Source of the DNA: Seriola aureovittata
Lineage: Eukaryota; Chordata; Actinopteri; Carangiformes; Carangidae
Assembly (NCBI RefSeq): GCF_021018895.1
Contig: NC_079364.1
Coordinates: 11,673,885-11,737,884, forward strand
DNA: 64,000 nt
Direction of reading: 5' to 3'
The translations under genes were made by a program, and so were the position numbers. Below, piece after piece: positions 11,024 through 22,192 of the stretch. Positions within the stretch are counted from its first letter, which is position 1; every line of letters begins with the position of its first letter. The notes beneath the pieces are model-generated. The model saw only the letters and a program-made list of their open reading frames with translations, did no database searches and was not told the DNA's origin.

Positions 11024-12821
11024 CATGTGTGTGTGTGTGTATGTGTGTGTGTGTGCATGTGTGTGTGCACGTGTTGCAATCAGGGTTATATGTTTTTATA
11101 TATGTTACACTGTGGCAGGGCAAATTAAATTTTGGATTAATTTAATACTACAAATAATAAGTTACTATTTTAATGGGAAAACAAGTCACATATCATCTTG
11201 ATATTTACAGAGGCATGAAAAATCGGCGATCATTCTGATGATCATTGATCAGCGTTATCATCATCCATTGGCATAACCCTAATTCACATCTCCTAAAATA
11301 TTTGCATATTTCACTTGGATTGGACCAGGGGAAGGTTTAGTCATTTTTGGATGGGGGGAGGGGTGCACAAACTGGGGCAGTTTTGAAGAAGTGAGGCACA
11401 TTTGTAAAATGAGCAATAATGTGTTAAGAATTACATTCAAAGCTCTGGTTCTTGGTAATAACAATCTCTATCAACTGCTGTTATTTTCTTTATTTATTAC
11501 TCAGTGTAGTGAATGAATGCCAAATAAATAATTTTTATTATATTATAATAAAAATAGAAATATTTTAGTATGAAATAATAGATAGATAGATTAAACAACA
11601 AGATAAAAGTAATCTAACAAGAGGTAGAGGAAAAGTGTTAAAAATTATTGAAAGCTCAACAAACACTTAATAGAGATTGAATAAAAATAGAGTAGATTTC
11701 AGGTTAACACTTAGACAAACCTGCAAGGTTGGACAGTGGGTCCAAGTGGGGCATGCAGGGGCATGGCTGAGAGCAGTGACTGGTTGTGACATCAAAAAGT
11801 CACGTAATTCCTGACGGCTTGTTTATGGCACAAATTCTGAGTACATATTGTATGGATTGAACACTTTGATACTTTAACAGTATTTTTATAGCACCTAGAC
11901 CTGCTTTATAATCAAAAAAGACATGGATATCTCACTTTCTACAACATGGGAGCTTTAAATGGCCTAAGCTCCCTCACAAAGTAGGCCCTGCTCTGTCTCA
12001 GTTAAGTCTGTTGTTAAGGTGGACTCCAAGGTCTTTGTATCACCTTCACTTTCTCTCCAAGAATGATGACATAGCTACCAAGCACAAAGAATATAAAAAA
12101 CACCAGAAAAACCAAGAAAAGTCCTCAAGGCACCCAATATCCATATTAGGGTGTAAAAGCACAGCAAATAGAGTATTTAAAGATAATGACACAAAAGTAC
12201 AAAACACAACAACGTTAACTGGATCTATTGCAACAGGCTGCCACTACAGCAGCACCATCTTGAACCAAAATCAATAAATATGCTATTTGTAACTCTGGAA
12301 CAAGACTAAAAAAGAGACAAAATGACAACAAACAACACATCCTTTGTAGTCATTTTGTGCTTCTATGTGGTCATTTTGAATCATTTTGTGGTCATTTTGC
12401 GTAATTTAGCGGCATTTTGAATGTCTAGTCTTTTTGAGTCAATTTGTGGTAATTTTCGTCTTTCTTGGTCAACTTCTATTTATTTACTTTTTGGTCTCTT
12501 TGTGGTCATTTTGCATACAAATAGCCACCCATCTGATTTCTGTGAATTTTGTCAGGAGCAAACTAACATACAAATAAACAGCATTTGTTAAATAATTTTC
12601 TTCTCTGCCCCTTCCTCTCAAATCTTCACTACATCAAACGCTCTCACGATTGGTAAAGGTTATCTCCCAATATTCCCACTCTGACTACCTTGTCCTATAC
12701 ATTATTGAATCCAAAAATAAGTAATTTCTCAAACACTTTAAAAAATGCCAACAGTCAGAAACGGCTCTAAACTTACTGTACCATGTACTTACCTCACTTG
12801 GATCTCCTCTGTGTCAACCAT
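9257..12821 (-). CDS. type II transmembrane C-type lectin receptor with repeat stalk (2 coding exons)
   Basis: This is a cell-surface C-type lectin of the CD209/CLEC4/asialoglycoprotein-receptor type; the exact orthologue is not clear. The main exon is 9257-10460. Its acceptor (TTCTTAG) pairs in phase with a predicted first coding exon at 12793-12821, which encodes nine residues starting MVDTEE and ends in a GTAAGT donor. The joined frame is 410 residues. There is a short cytoplasmic tail, a membrane segment at about 48-71, and a stalk at 105-229 built of six 20-21-residue Leu-rich repeats. The stalk and its N-terminal lead-in carry about eight N-glycosylation sequons. The C-type lectin domain spans about 255-404, with six Cys, a WIGL motif and the mannose-type EPN calcium motif at 354-356. 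The usual WND is WDD at 389-391. The whole extracellular part lies in one exon, which is unusual. The 12.8 kb exon is the least certain part. Confidence 0.85.
9278..9727 (-). other. C-type lectin-like domain coding segment
   Basis: This segment encodes residues of about 255-404. It begins with the extra N-terminal Cys pair of long-form domains (CLPGW, then SRCFF). It continues through the QLC helix Cys, WIGL, EPN, QDC, WDDIVC and YLCE. EPN predicts mannose-, GlcNAc- or fucose-type binding; the Asn-to-Asp change in WND leaves a possible calcium ligand. No intron interrupts it. Confidence 0.85.
9803..10177 (-). repeat. six tandem 63-bp coding repeats (21-residue stalk repeats)
   Basis: Residues 105-229 divide into units starting LKQLL, LELFM, LSMLL, LNMLL, LNLRL and LHQLL. 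The first is 20 residues and the other five are exactly 21 (three heptads). Each has Leu at the start, an Asn/Thr/Ser-rich middle and a charged Glu/Lys end, as expected of a coiled-coil oligomerising neck. The layout recalls the 23-residue neck repeats of DC-SIGN, but period and sequence differ. Confidence 0.8.
10961..11074. repeat. long (TG)n compound microsatellite
   Basis: More than 100 bases of nearly pure TG alternation include occasional AT and GC steps. They lie within the predicted intron of the lectin gene. Confidence 0.95.
12340..12520. repeat. degenerate tandem repeat with a TGGTCATTTTG unit
   Basis: The phrase TGGTCATTTTG and close variants recur several times at irregular spacing of about 15-30 bases. 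It looks like decayed minisatellite-like DNA inside the predicted lectin intron. No gene is seen in the rest of this intron (10461-12792). Confidence 0.5.
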
Positions 12822-13790
12822 AACGTCTCTGTTACTGTGGTTTTCCTCTGGATTTTCTGTTTTTCCTCATTTTTTTCAATTGTATAGCACTTCCATGTTT
12901 ACTTCGGACCCGTGGATGGCGCTACATGGAGCTAAAACACCACCCGGAGCCCAGGGGCAGCTCCACCATTAATTACCAAATGTTGAACATGAAGGTTCTT
13001 CTCTGATTTTCAGCGCCAGTTTCCATAGTAACCTCAACAGCAGAGCGAGATCGCGCTGCTGACGTTTTGCGAGATTCAACGTTATTTCCTGGAGTAAACC
13101 GTTACCAGACAGTTCAGAGCATCTTTGCCGTTAGTTGGTTTCGGTCTTTGCATGAAGTACAATTCTTCTGCAGTTGTTCACGTTGTATAATGAAAAATAC
13201 CAGCTTAGGAGGTATTCCCTAATTTCATACTCCTACTTGGGCTAGGACAAATATATGATGACGTTTGTGAGCTCGTTCTCTATTAGCCGATGCTTACTAA
13301 ACGTTGTTAACGCTTTGCGTATGTTATTGTCCAATCGAATGAAGGCGTGCAATTCAATTCAGCGCAACAAAGCATCAGTTTGTTCCATTACTCAACTTAT
13401 ACAATGAAAATTGAATAAGGAAGTCGAGAGCCGGAAACCGAAACAGCTCGTCTTCAAAGTAAAGGTTGCGCGTTTTGAACAAAGCAGCCAGCACGTTTGT
13501 ACCGTATCTACCGTCAACCGAGAGCTAAGGTATATAAATAAACAAACTGCAAAATAATGAACATAATTCATAACTGTTATAGTCTTTTTCCGTTAGCCCA
13601 CAATGATCGGGAATATCCAAGAACTACTATAAGGTCTTGCGATTCATGTATGTAGCTTTTCAATTTATTAATTTGGTTAAGGTTATCTGTATGTATGCAT
13701 ATGTATGTGTGTGTGTTCCGACCACGCACAGATTTTTGCAAAGTAATTAAAATGACGAAAGTAGACTCTGGTAGACGCACTTCCCCTATG
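12822..13790. other. unassigned stretch with raised CpG; possible promoter region
   Basis: About 12900-13530 contains more CpG than its surroundings, including GCGCTG, GCGAGA and GCGCG steps, and a TATA-like TATATAAATAA near 13531. It lies just upstream of the predicted first exon of the lectin gene, so it could hold that promoter. A promoter-like piece of an LTR element is an alternative. No open frame of interest is present. Confidence 0.3.
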
Positions 13791-13809
13791 GAGGATGGTG
13801 TTGATCAGG

Positions 13810-13895
13810 TGGGCAGAGCGAAATTTTATAAGCAAGTTTGACCTTTTGAAGGGTTACTGGCACATACCCCTGCCAAAACGAGCTCGCATTCATAA
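13810..13895 (+). mobile_element. fragment of Ty3/Gypsy-like reverse transcriptase
   Basis: A short open stretch reads FISKFDLLKGYWHIPL, the conserved block around the first catalytic Asp of Ty3/Gypsy reverse transcriptases. The match breaks down on both sides after about 25 codons, so this is a crumb of a dead element. Confidence 0.6.
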
Positions 13896-15415
13896 CACCC
13901 ACAGGCCTTTGTTCCTACAAGCTGTTCACATCTGCATCAGGCTTGATGAATCTGTGTTAATTATATTTTTTTTACTTCTCCACATTAAATAACTTTTTGA
14001 CTATTGAGTAGAGGCTCTGCTGGGAATTATGATTAATTTTGATGAATTTGATTTTTTTTTTATTTTATTTTTTTACTGAGTGCCTGATTGATATTGATAT
14101 TTCTTTTTTTAAATTACCCAAAACACAAATTCTACAAGTGAAATGATGATTCATTTCACACATTTCACACAGTTTTTTTAATAAACTTTTTCCCATAAAT
14201 TGTGTATTTTTTGGAAACACACAAACGGCTTGACTTCAGTACTCATCATTAAAAACTAAATTGTTCTCACATGAGCCAAGAGAAGATTCTGCCTTGGTCG
14301 GGAAAAAATCTTATTTGTAGACTAAGTTCAGTGAATAAAACTCATTTCATGCATTATAGATTGTAAACATACAGTAAAATAAAGATGAAATTGCACACAT
14401 TTAAAATGGAGATATAGGACTGGACTGGTTTTTACGGCTTTATTTTTAGACTGACATACAGATAGGTCAAACACTCTGTCAATAACTAGAACTGGTTTGT
14501 GTTTCACTTTAGAGACTGAACACACAAATCCTCTAAAACAAGCAGGAAGTTAAGCAAAACTTAAAGATTGTGATCATAAAACAACAATAATAATAATAGA
14601 TTGATAAATGAATACTTCAGATCAAATGTGTTGTCAGACTTTTTTTAACATCAAGATCAGTTCTGATGAAGTTCTTATGATCATACTGATCACAAAAGAT
14701 TTTTTTTTGTAGCTGTGATGTTTGTATAAGCAGAAGAGCCATGATCAAAATGAAGGTGCAGTTTCATGTTTGACCACAGGGAAGGAGCATATCCTCTTAA
14801 AATCAGTTTACATTGAACCATAGGCTGTGATATAATAATGGTAGTTACTTCTGCTATTACTGCTGTCACTGCAGCTTCCAGTAAAATCACTACATGACAC
14901 CAATGTGACCTATAAGAACAGTATCAGACCAAAGCAGAGAAAAGTTCTGTAGTGTAACAGTTTTATTCCATTGTGACTTATGATGTTCACTTCTGCAACA
15001 AGAATAAACCAATATATGCCAATCAATATGGCAAGCACTAATTCAACACTCTTTCAACAGGGATTACTTTTTGTATTTCGTTATCTTACCATCCCAAAGT
15101 GACAAAGGAAATATCTATGACATAATTGTACAAAATCAGGGGAGTTTTAAACCGTGCAGTCTTGGATTACTGTTAAGCTTCGTGTTGTTTCTGAAACTGG
15201 TTTTATATAAACCAGTGTATTGGTTACACTGTCATGAATGCAGCATCACTGAATGGGAATACTTACTGCACATGTACATGATGACTCATCCAGGTGAAAG
15301 ATGTTTCATGTATAATGCCAGTATATTATTAAGTAACTAACAAATACAGACAATCTTCCCCTGATTCATCCCAGTGAGATGTCCCAATAGAAGCGGTGGT
15401 TGGCAGTATTTAGTG
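13896..15415. other. AT-rich noncoding stretch
   Basis: No gene is recognised. The sequence is AT-rich with T-runs. The open frames are short and show no domain or splice support. Confidence 0.5.
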
Positions 15416-15459
15416 CACTGTGAGGGAAACAAGGCAGAACAGCTCTCATGTAGATCTGC

Positions 15460-16130
15460 TGACCCTCAGATGGGTTTTACCAGACCCATGTTTGCTTTGC
15501 AGAGAATCCTTGCAGCTTCAGTACCTTCCTAATGAAATCGCCTCACTCAAGAGTGGCTTTAAAACCATCTCCAAAGACAGCCCACTGTACAAACTGGATC
15601 CAGTGTTGGATGATGGAACCCTAAGAGTTGGTGGTCGGTCAAATAAAGCAGCATTGCCAGCAGAATCAAAACATCCAGTGATTCTTTCAAAAGACATGCA
15701 TGTATCCACACTCATTTTGTGCCACATTCATAATCAACTGGGCCATGCAGGGAGGAATCACATGCTGTCAAGGTTACGACAAAAATACTGGATTACTAAC
15801 GCAACCTCTGCTGCCAGGAAGGTAATATCAGACTGTATTGTATGCAGACACAACAGAGGAAAGCTGGTTGAGCAGAAGATGGCTGACTTGCCCGAAGAGA
15901 GGGTGTTGCCTGAAAAGGCCCCTTTCACAAATGTAGGAATTGATTATTTTGGCCCACTAGATGTTAAAAGAAGCAGAAGTCTTCTTAAAAGACATGGAGT
16001 GCTGTACATGTCTGACCAGCCATGCTGTGCATCTGGAAGTGGCTCATACACTGGATACAGATTCCTGTATAAACAGTGCAAAGAGAAGCAGCAGCAGCCA
16101 TGGTTTTTCTTTGTTCTTTTGTTTGTTTTA
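15460..16130 (+). mobile_element. BEL/Pao-like retrotransposon relic (integrase region)
   Basis: An open frame starting near 15420 shows the block that precedes BEL/Pao integrases (LDPVLDDGTLRVGGR). It is followed by an H-x4-H, CIVC integrase zinc-binding motif and the start of the catalytic core (GIDYFGP, first acidic residue of the DDE triad). At about 15990-16010 the reading shifts to another frame, where AVHLEVAHTLDTDS continues the core. Homology stops near 16090, before the other catalytic acids. The copy is therefore frameshifted and truncated. Protease and reverse transcriptase parts and LTRs were not found nearby. Confidence 0.8.
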
Positions 16131-16329
16131 TTTTGTTGCAATAAATCCACACAAAACTGCAAGATTGGAATGGACATTCATCTTCCTTTGCCTGCATTAA
16201 ACCACATCCCTATGGTGCATCAGTGGCCTTTTGATTAGGTTTGGTTTAAAGTTTAATTTTTTTTTATGGACAAATGGTCACTACATCATGTTTGCATGAA
16301 ATGATAATACACAATATACTTAATCTATG

Positions 16330-16760
16330 AGACACACACATGTACCTGGGATGAACTGGTTAAGGTGGAAACCACAAGGCTGACCCCGCCCTTTGTCAGT
16401 CTACCAGTCTCTGTGTACAGCTGCACACCTGGTGGGTCCTGAGTGCAGCTGAGGTGGCACCTCTGTGTACTCCATATGTCCTGGATGTGGAGAGAATCCA
16501 GCAAAGGGACGTCCAGGGTGGCGTGGAGATCCTGGATGAGTAGGGACGTCTCCTCCACCCCGTGTGTCCTCCCTCCAACAGTGCAGCCTCCACTCCTCCC
16601 AGGAGATCCTCAGGATCACCTTGGCAACAGTCACGCTGAGCATCATGCGCTTCCCCTCCAGGTAGGGCTGCCACTACGCCTCAATGAGAAGGCAGGCACC
16701 TCCGGGGGGTCCACCTCGAAGATGCAGCGTCGTCATCCGGCCACCATCTTGGAAAGCCAA
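16330..16760 (-). mobile_element. possible decayed transposon-derived coding relic
   Basis: This GC-richer island (its neighbours are AT-rich) has overlapping minus-strand frames. One reads DPPGVQLYTETGRLTKGGV, which recalls a phrase in uncharacterised transposon-derived proteins of fish. The match is in broken frames, so it would be a pseudogene fragment. The family assignment is weak and from memory. Confidence 0.35.
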
Positions 16761-18430
16761 CATACCAACATTTTTTGAACATTTAAAACTAAAGTCCTGG
16801 CCACATCTTATATTGCACCTTTACAGCACAACCATCAACACTGACATTTAAAACTAAAGCTACATGTATTTTGCCAACACTTAAGTTAAAACTAAGACAT
16901 TGAGCTTAACTGATATTGACACATTCCATGCATACAAAACATTTTGATTTGACGGTATATAAATCTATGCTTGGAATATAAAATACAATCATGCTTTACC
17001 TTATACTTACATTCAATTTGTAACTTACAAACATTTGTATTTGCCCATTTTGCATTCAGGCCAGTAGCCTAGATGTTGCAATGTTCACATGAAGCATCAA
17101 GATATAAACCCTTTGTGGAACCACTTTCCTGGGAAAGAAAAACCTCAGACGCTGTGGGACTCGCATCCAGTACCAGGCAGTTGATTTCTGCAAACAAAGA
17201 AGACATAACAATTTTACTCACCGAGTATTTCACTTACTGAGCGTGGACTGCTCACAGAGCCAGGTTTCAGTTGCAGCCATGTTGGTTTCTATATACAAAG
17301 AAATCATGGTGTATTGTCCCCCCAGTCACCATATGTTGGCAGTCTTTATGTTACGACACAGCTAGGGGAAAAGGGAAACAACATAAAACCAGGTGTTATT
17401 AGTAAATCAAATTTATTGCATAACCCAGATGTTAAATAAGGAAACAAAAATACAAACAAGGTGAGAGGATAACTAAAGTAGGGGAACAGAAGCCAACAAA
17501 GATCCCAACTGTGCGATTCTAACCAACCTCAAAACACAAGCAGCACCCCTGTTCCTAATGTGTCCAACAGTCTTTTTCTAAGGGTGTGATGCACAATCAG
17601 AATTTTAAAACTAACCCAGTCCCCAACAATCACTACCAGCATCTCAAACCAAATCACAAATTACACACACATGTTGACAAAGGCGGTGAAGAGGCGCGCT
17701 GCCTATCATGTCAGCCGCCACTAATGATGTGCTGGCCGGGTATTAAGCTCTTTTCCTCTGAATGCTTGAACGGCTACAGCTGTGGTGCCAACTCAGGATC
17801 ATTGTCGCACCAATAGGAGAAGCCGGCCGTGGAGTCGGAGGCTCCTCCTCTCTGCTTCGACCAATCCCGTCACGGAGTCCGCGCAGCCTGATTAGTATAC
17901 TGACAAAACACACTGTAAGAAGCGGGTGACTGCGCTGCGCTCATTTGAACATATTTTTATGTCGTGCAGAAAGTTGAACAAGAAAGAGCTGAACTGATGA
18001 CACGATTTTCCCGGTACAGCATAACATTAAAAGTATTCGAAAATTCCTGGAGAAATTTTGAATGCGCCTGCTGCTTGGTGCGTGTACTTCACTCTTCACG
18101 TTTCAACCTTTACAAAGGACATTACTTTCAGTTTCATTCACGTCGTAGAGACTCATCCTGACACTGACTTCAGTCACTGCAGGTGTCCCTCAAAAAGCCT
18201 TTTGAAGCCGTCACAACTGGCCAAAATAACCTCACAGATTGTTTCAAACCCAGATTTGTCCCCACAACCATAGCAAGACATGTATGCACACATGTACATG
18301 TCCTAACAGAAGTTGATCTGCAATAAAGCTACACTATATCCCCATATAGACTAGAATAGCTTGTAAGAACCTTTATGATATACCTTACCTGTTACCTTTT
18401 TGAGACTTATTTTGAAAGCAATATGTGAGG
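16761..18430. other. unassigned, probably element-derived stretch
   Basis: No gene is supported. A GC-rich patch at about 17680-17910 interrupts AT-rich DNA. The interval 17349-17910 starts TGTTACGAC and ends ACAAAACA, and its minus strand has AATAAA near the end, which would suit a solo LTR. I found no flanking target-site duplication, so I do not call one. Confidence 0.3.
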
Positions 18431-18436
18431 CTACAT

Positions 18437-18475
18437 GGGAAAGTGGTCTCAGACTTTTGGCCACCACTGTATATA
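18437..18475. mobile_element. Tc1-like terminal repeat fragment
   Basis: This short phrase (AAGTGGT, TCAGACTTTTGG, CCACTGTATA) recurs with few changes at 55359-55396. It resembles the outer ends of teleost Tc1/mariner elements, which finish CAGTGG next to a TA target site. No transposase frame is attached. Confidence 0.55.
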
Positions 18476-18486
18476 AACTAACCCTA

Positions 18487-18567
18487 TACTGAGAGGTGTT
18501 CCTAATTTTTTGTCCATCCCAATTATAGGAATTAGACTTGACAAACTGTTAGGAACACTTCTCAGTA
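18487..18567. repeat. imperfect palindrome with 28-bp arms
   Basis: The arm at 18487-18514 is the near-perfect reverse complement of 18540-18567, with 25 bases between. The whole could fold into a hairpin. It sits a few bases from the Tc1-like fragment, so it may be a tiny nonautonomous element or the collapsed ends of one. Confidence 0.7.
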
Positions 18568-21500
18568 CATCCCAGTACACTTAAACATTACCACAATTAC
18601 AGCCTCCACACTGACCATTAAAATAAACCGACACTTTTCAAACAGATTCAGCAAATACTGAACATTATAATTCTCATGAAGGAGGATTTACTGAAAGGCC
18701 TCTTCCATTATACTGCATTAGTTTCATCCAGGTTCACCTAATACATATATATGAATTCAAATTAAAAATCAAGGAGACTTACAAATGCTAAAACAAACCA
18801 GCCCTTTATTTAAAGTTTACCCAATATACAGCAACGCTTAATAAAATGCATTCCTCTGAACAGAACGGTAATGGGGTTAATGGGGCAGAAATAAGTGACT
18901 GCAGATTGCCTTAAAAGGTCCACTGTGTAAATGATCAATTATTAAAGAAAATAGTCAGAAAAATTGATACTGAAAATAATTGTTGGTTGCAGCCTTGCAG
19001 TTTTCATATGATATGGATTAATACAAACCAAGGTTTTCTGAATGTCAATTACTTGACAGAGAAAATAGCAGCAAAATATAAAGTAAAATAATTAAGGTCC
19101 TAACATTCTGTCTGACAATAATCATGCCAAAACATGCACGGGAATTACTTTTCGGTGTGAAATGTGAAATGAAACTCCATGAGTTGATATACAGTTTCAT
19201 GTTTATTAAAATGGGACGGATTTACAGGTTGTACACTCCATCCACATTGGCATTGATTAAGAAAGCAACAAACAAGTACAAATGCAGTATATACATACCA
19301 GTATACATATATTTATAAAATACAATAGCATTTTTTTCACAAATGTACTGTATTTTTATCATTATTATCATTATTATTATTATTATTATTATTATTACTT
19401 GAAGTCATTGTTAGGAGGACCTTTAAGCAAGCTACACACAAATTGTTTGGACAGAAAGATGCTGTACATAAGCTGTGAATTTCTGTCATGGAAAGCAAGT
19501 CAACCGACAGTATATACAATATTCAGATCTCCATGTTAGAAAAATAGTCCCATGTTTGCACAAAGTCCCCAAAAGAAATTTTTGTTTGCAATTACAGAAG
19601 GCTAGCATCAACAGCACAGGCACCAGAGAAACAAGCAAACCCCACAACAGTGATGTGTTTTGATCCGTTGGACAATTGAATATAAGGTTAAAATTAAACA
19701 TTTAGGGAGGGACACTATCTTTTCTTTTGAAAAAAGTTACAGTCCTTAGAGGCTTGATTTGGGAATCCTGAACAATTTCTCTCTTTCAGAACTAATTTGG
19801 ATGAATATCTTGCAGATAATTTGTAGTGTGTAAAGGGGGAGGATTAATTTTTACGTCTTCTGATCTTAACTAAATCTAGATGGGCATCTTCAGACAGTGG
19901 CACATTTCAAGGAAGAGAGACAAGTGTTAAATCTGAAAAAGAAAACATGGAGCTGCACTGATTTAAGAGTGTATTCGATGTACAGCAGCTTTACATGACA
20001 ATGTTCACCGTTTTCTCTCAGTGCTCTGTTATGCAATTCATGCGTCCTCTGCCAGCTTGGATAACCTCGGTTTTTCAAAGTGAAATAGTTTGGCCTAGAC
20101 TTTTTATTTTAGCAAAGCATCACCTCCAGTGGACACTGAGGAATGTGTCCCTGAATTTGACTGTTCACACAGTTGAGCTACACAAACACATTATGCACCT
20201 GCCATTAGTTTTGTGTGTCTGGGAGAAACATTTATCAAGTCCAAGCTGCCCTTTATTATTAACTGACACATACACAATATTTGGAAAGCACTAAAAAGAC
20301 AAAGCAGTGCTCTGTGATGACAAGTCTGTAAAGAATTCTAGGGCTTCATTATGATAGAATAGGGCCGACTTCTGTTTCTGCAAGAGTTGTCAGGATTAAA
20401 AGGTTAAAGCCATAACCCCAGCATTTATGAGGGAGGCAGTTATGACAGCTGAGATGTATGAAGCTGTATTTTTTTGGGCCATCAAAATTATGGATGAAAC
20501 TGTTTTTTTGTCCTCTCACAATTCCCAAACATTAAAGAAAAGGTTTAAGTGTCATGTGCAGTGCATTATGTGCATTATAAAACCATTTTCTTTGACAATC
20601 ATTCATTACTTTCATAAGGAGAGTGGAGGAAATGCATCCTCGTCAACATGAAGCATTTAGTCTGGAGGCTTCATACCAATGACCATGACCGTCATAGCAT
20701 TTCCTTTTCACCAAGACCAAGGTACGCGTTGATGGATTGTGGAACAAAAGGAACAAAATGGAGAACATTTGGAAGATTTGTTCCAACCAGCTTTCAATCA
20801 TTTTTTCTCCCATTATTCAAAAGGCATATTCAGGGCACTGAGTAGAATAGTAAAGAATACCATAAAGTAATTTCCATAATGCTCCACCTGTGGTTCATTG
20901 CATTTGTTTCAAAAACTTTACACATTACTGCCATCTTGTGGTCACATACTTTTTTACAGCTTAAACAAAAATTTATAACAATATGTAAGCTCTGAAAAAG
21001 ATAACTGAATTTCTCACAGATAGTAATAACAGATAAAAACTAATTATCTTGTGAAAATTGACAGGGTTTATTCAGCTCTTTGGAACAATTTATCTCCTTT
21101 CCCCACCTGAAGTAAATTAGAAATATCTTTTTGTGGCCCTCCTAAATATTTAACCAAACAAAGTGGATCCATGATGGCAGGAGGGCAGTGAAGATCCCTC
21201 TAGATTTATTTAATGACTAGTAGTCACTCAAAATGAGACAAAAATCCTGAAGCTTGATTTCACATTTCATTTCACTTTACATATGTGCCATCTATAACTT
21301 AGCCATAAAATTTGCGTTCATGTTTCACTTGTGTATAGTAACATATTATCATTAAAGAAGATTTGATTTAGAAGGTCAATCAGATTGACCCCTGATGTAG
21401 TTTGAGTACTGATCCAAGTCTCCAGTCACACTTAATGATGATTAGTAAGCGAAATGCAAGATTTCATGTAGTGTTTTACACTGTTGATCCACAGACAATA

Positions 21501-22192
21501 ACCCCAATATCAGGACATTCATAATCTAATAGGTTTGTATCAAATTGCTGCTGGTAAGTCACTAATTGAATTACTATAACTATAACCTCCCTTGCCCTTA
21601 TAACAAAGGGAAAATAAAGCAGCAGTGAGACCAGATCTCAAAGACGGACATAAAACACTCTTTTTCCATCAATTCTGATGAGTCTCACATTAAAACCTAA
21701 CATTGCAATGAGCAAGTTATATTATTCATGCTTAAGAAATGCAACAGAATTCAAATACAGTGTGTTCTGTAGTCCAAGTAGTTTCTCAAATTTAGGTTTA
21801 AAACAGTACAAGCGAAGACAAGGACAGGCTCAGTATTCGACCCACAGAAAAGGACAAGAGCCCATCTTTAATTAATTTTCTGTTTAAATGGATTAAAGGG
21901 CAGGGTGACTTAGCTGTTGGTTTTTTACTTCTATAAAAACTTGCAGTCTGAAAGTGTGGTATAACTGTGGCAATAAATAGCTGAAATCATCTGTTTCTCC
22001 CTCTCACACACACACACTCACACTCGCACAGCTTTCTCTGTTTCTCATTAACTCCATAGCAGATTCTACTATGGCAATGTGTGTTCTGTGCTTTTTTTTT
22101 TACCCCCTCAGTCCTCAGTTATCCAAAATCTCAGCACGTCCTGCCCTTTAGTTTGGTGCCTCCGATCGCAGGTCACATGACAGTTTCAAGTC
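18568..22192 (-). other. AT-rich noncoding stretch; in part probable tgfbrap1 3' UTR
   Basis: No exon is recognised over 3.6 kb. Minus-strand AATAAA signals occur at 21205-21210, 21067-21072 and further left, so the tgfbrap1 3' UTR may run 1 kb or more. A (TTA)n microsatellite lies at about 19359-19398 and a CA tract at about 22008-22030. Confidence 0.4.

Noticed and set aside
10897..11201. His/Thr-rich and Cys/Val-rich open frames on both strands
   Set aside because: They are translations of the long TG microsatellite and carry no coding information.
17349..17910. Solo LTR with TGTTACGAC start and ACAAAACA end
   Set aside because: Termini and a minus-strand AATAAA are suggestive, but there is no target-site duplication and no second copy in the window to compare.
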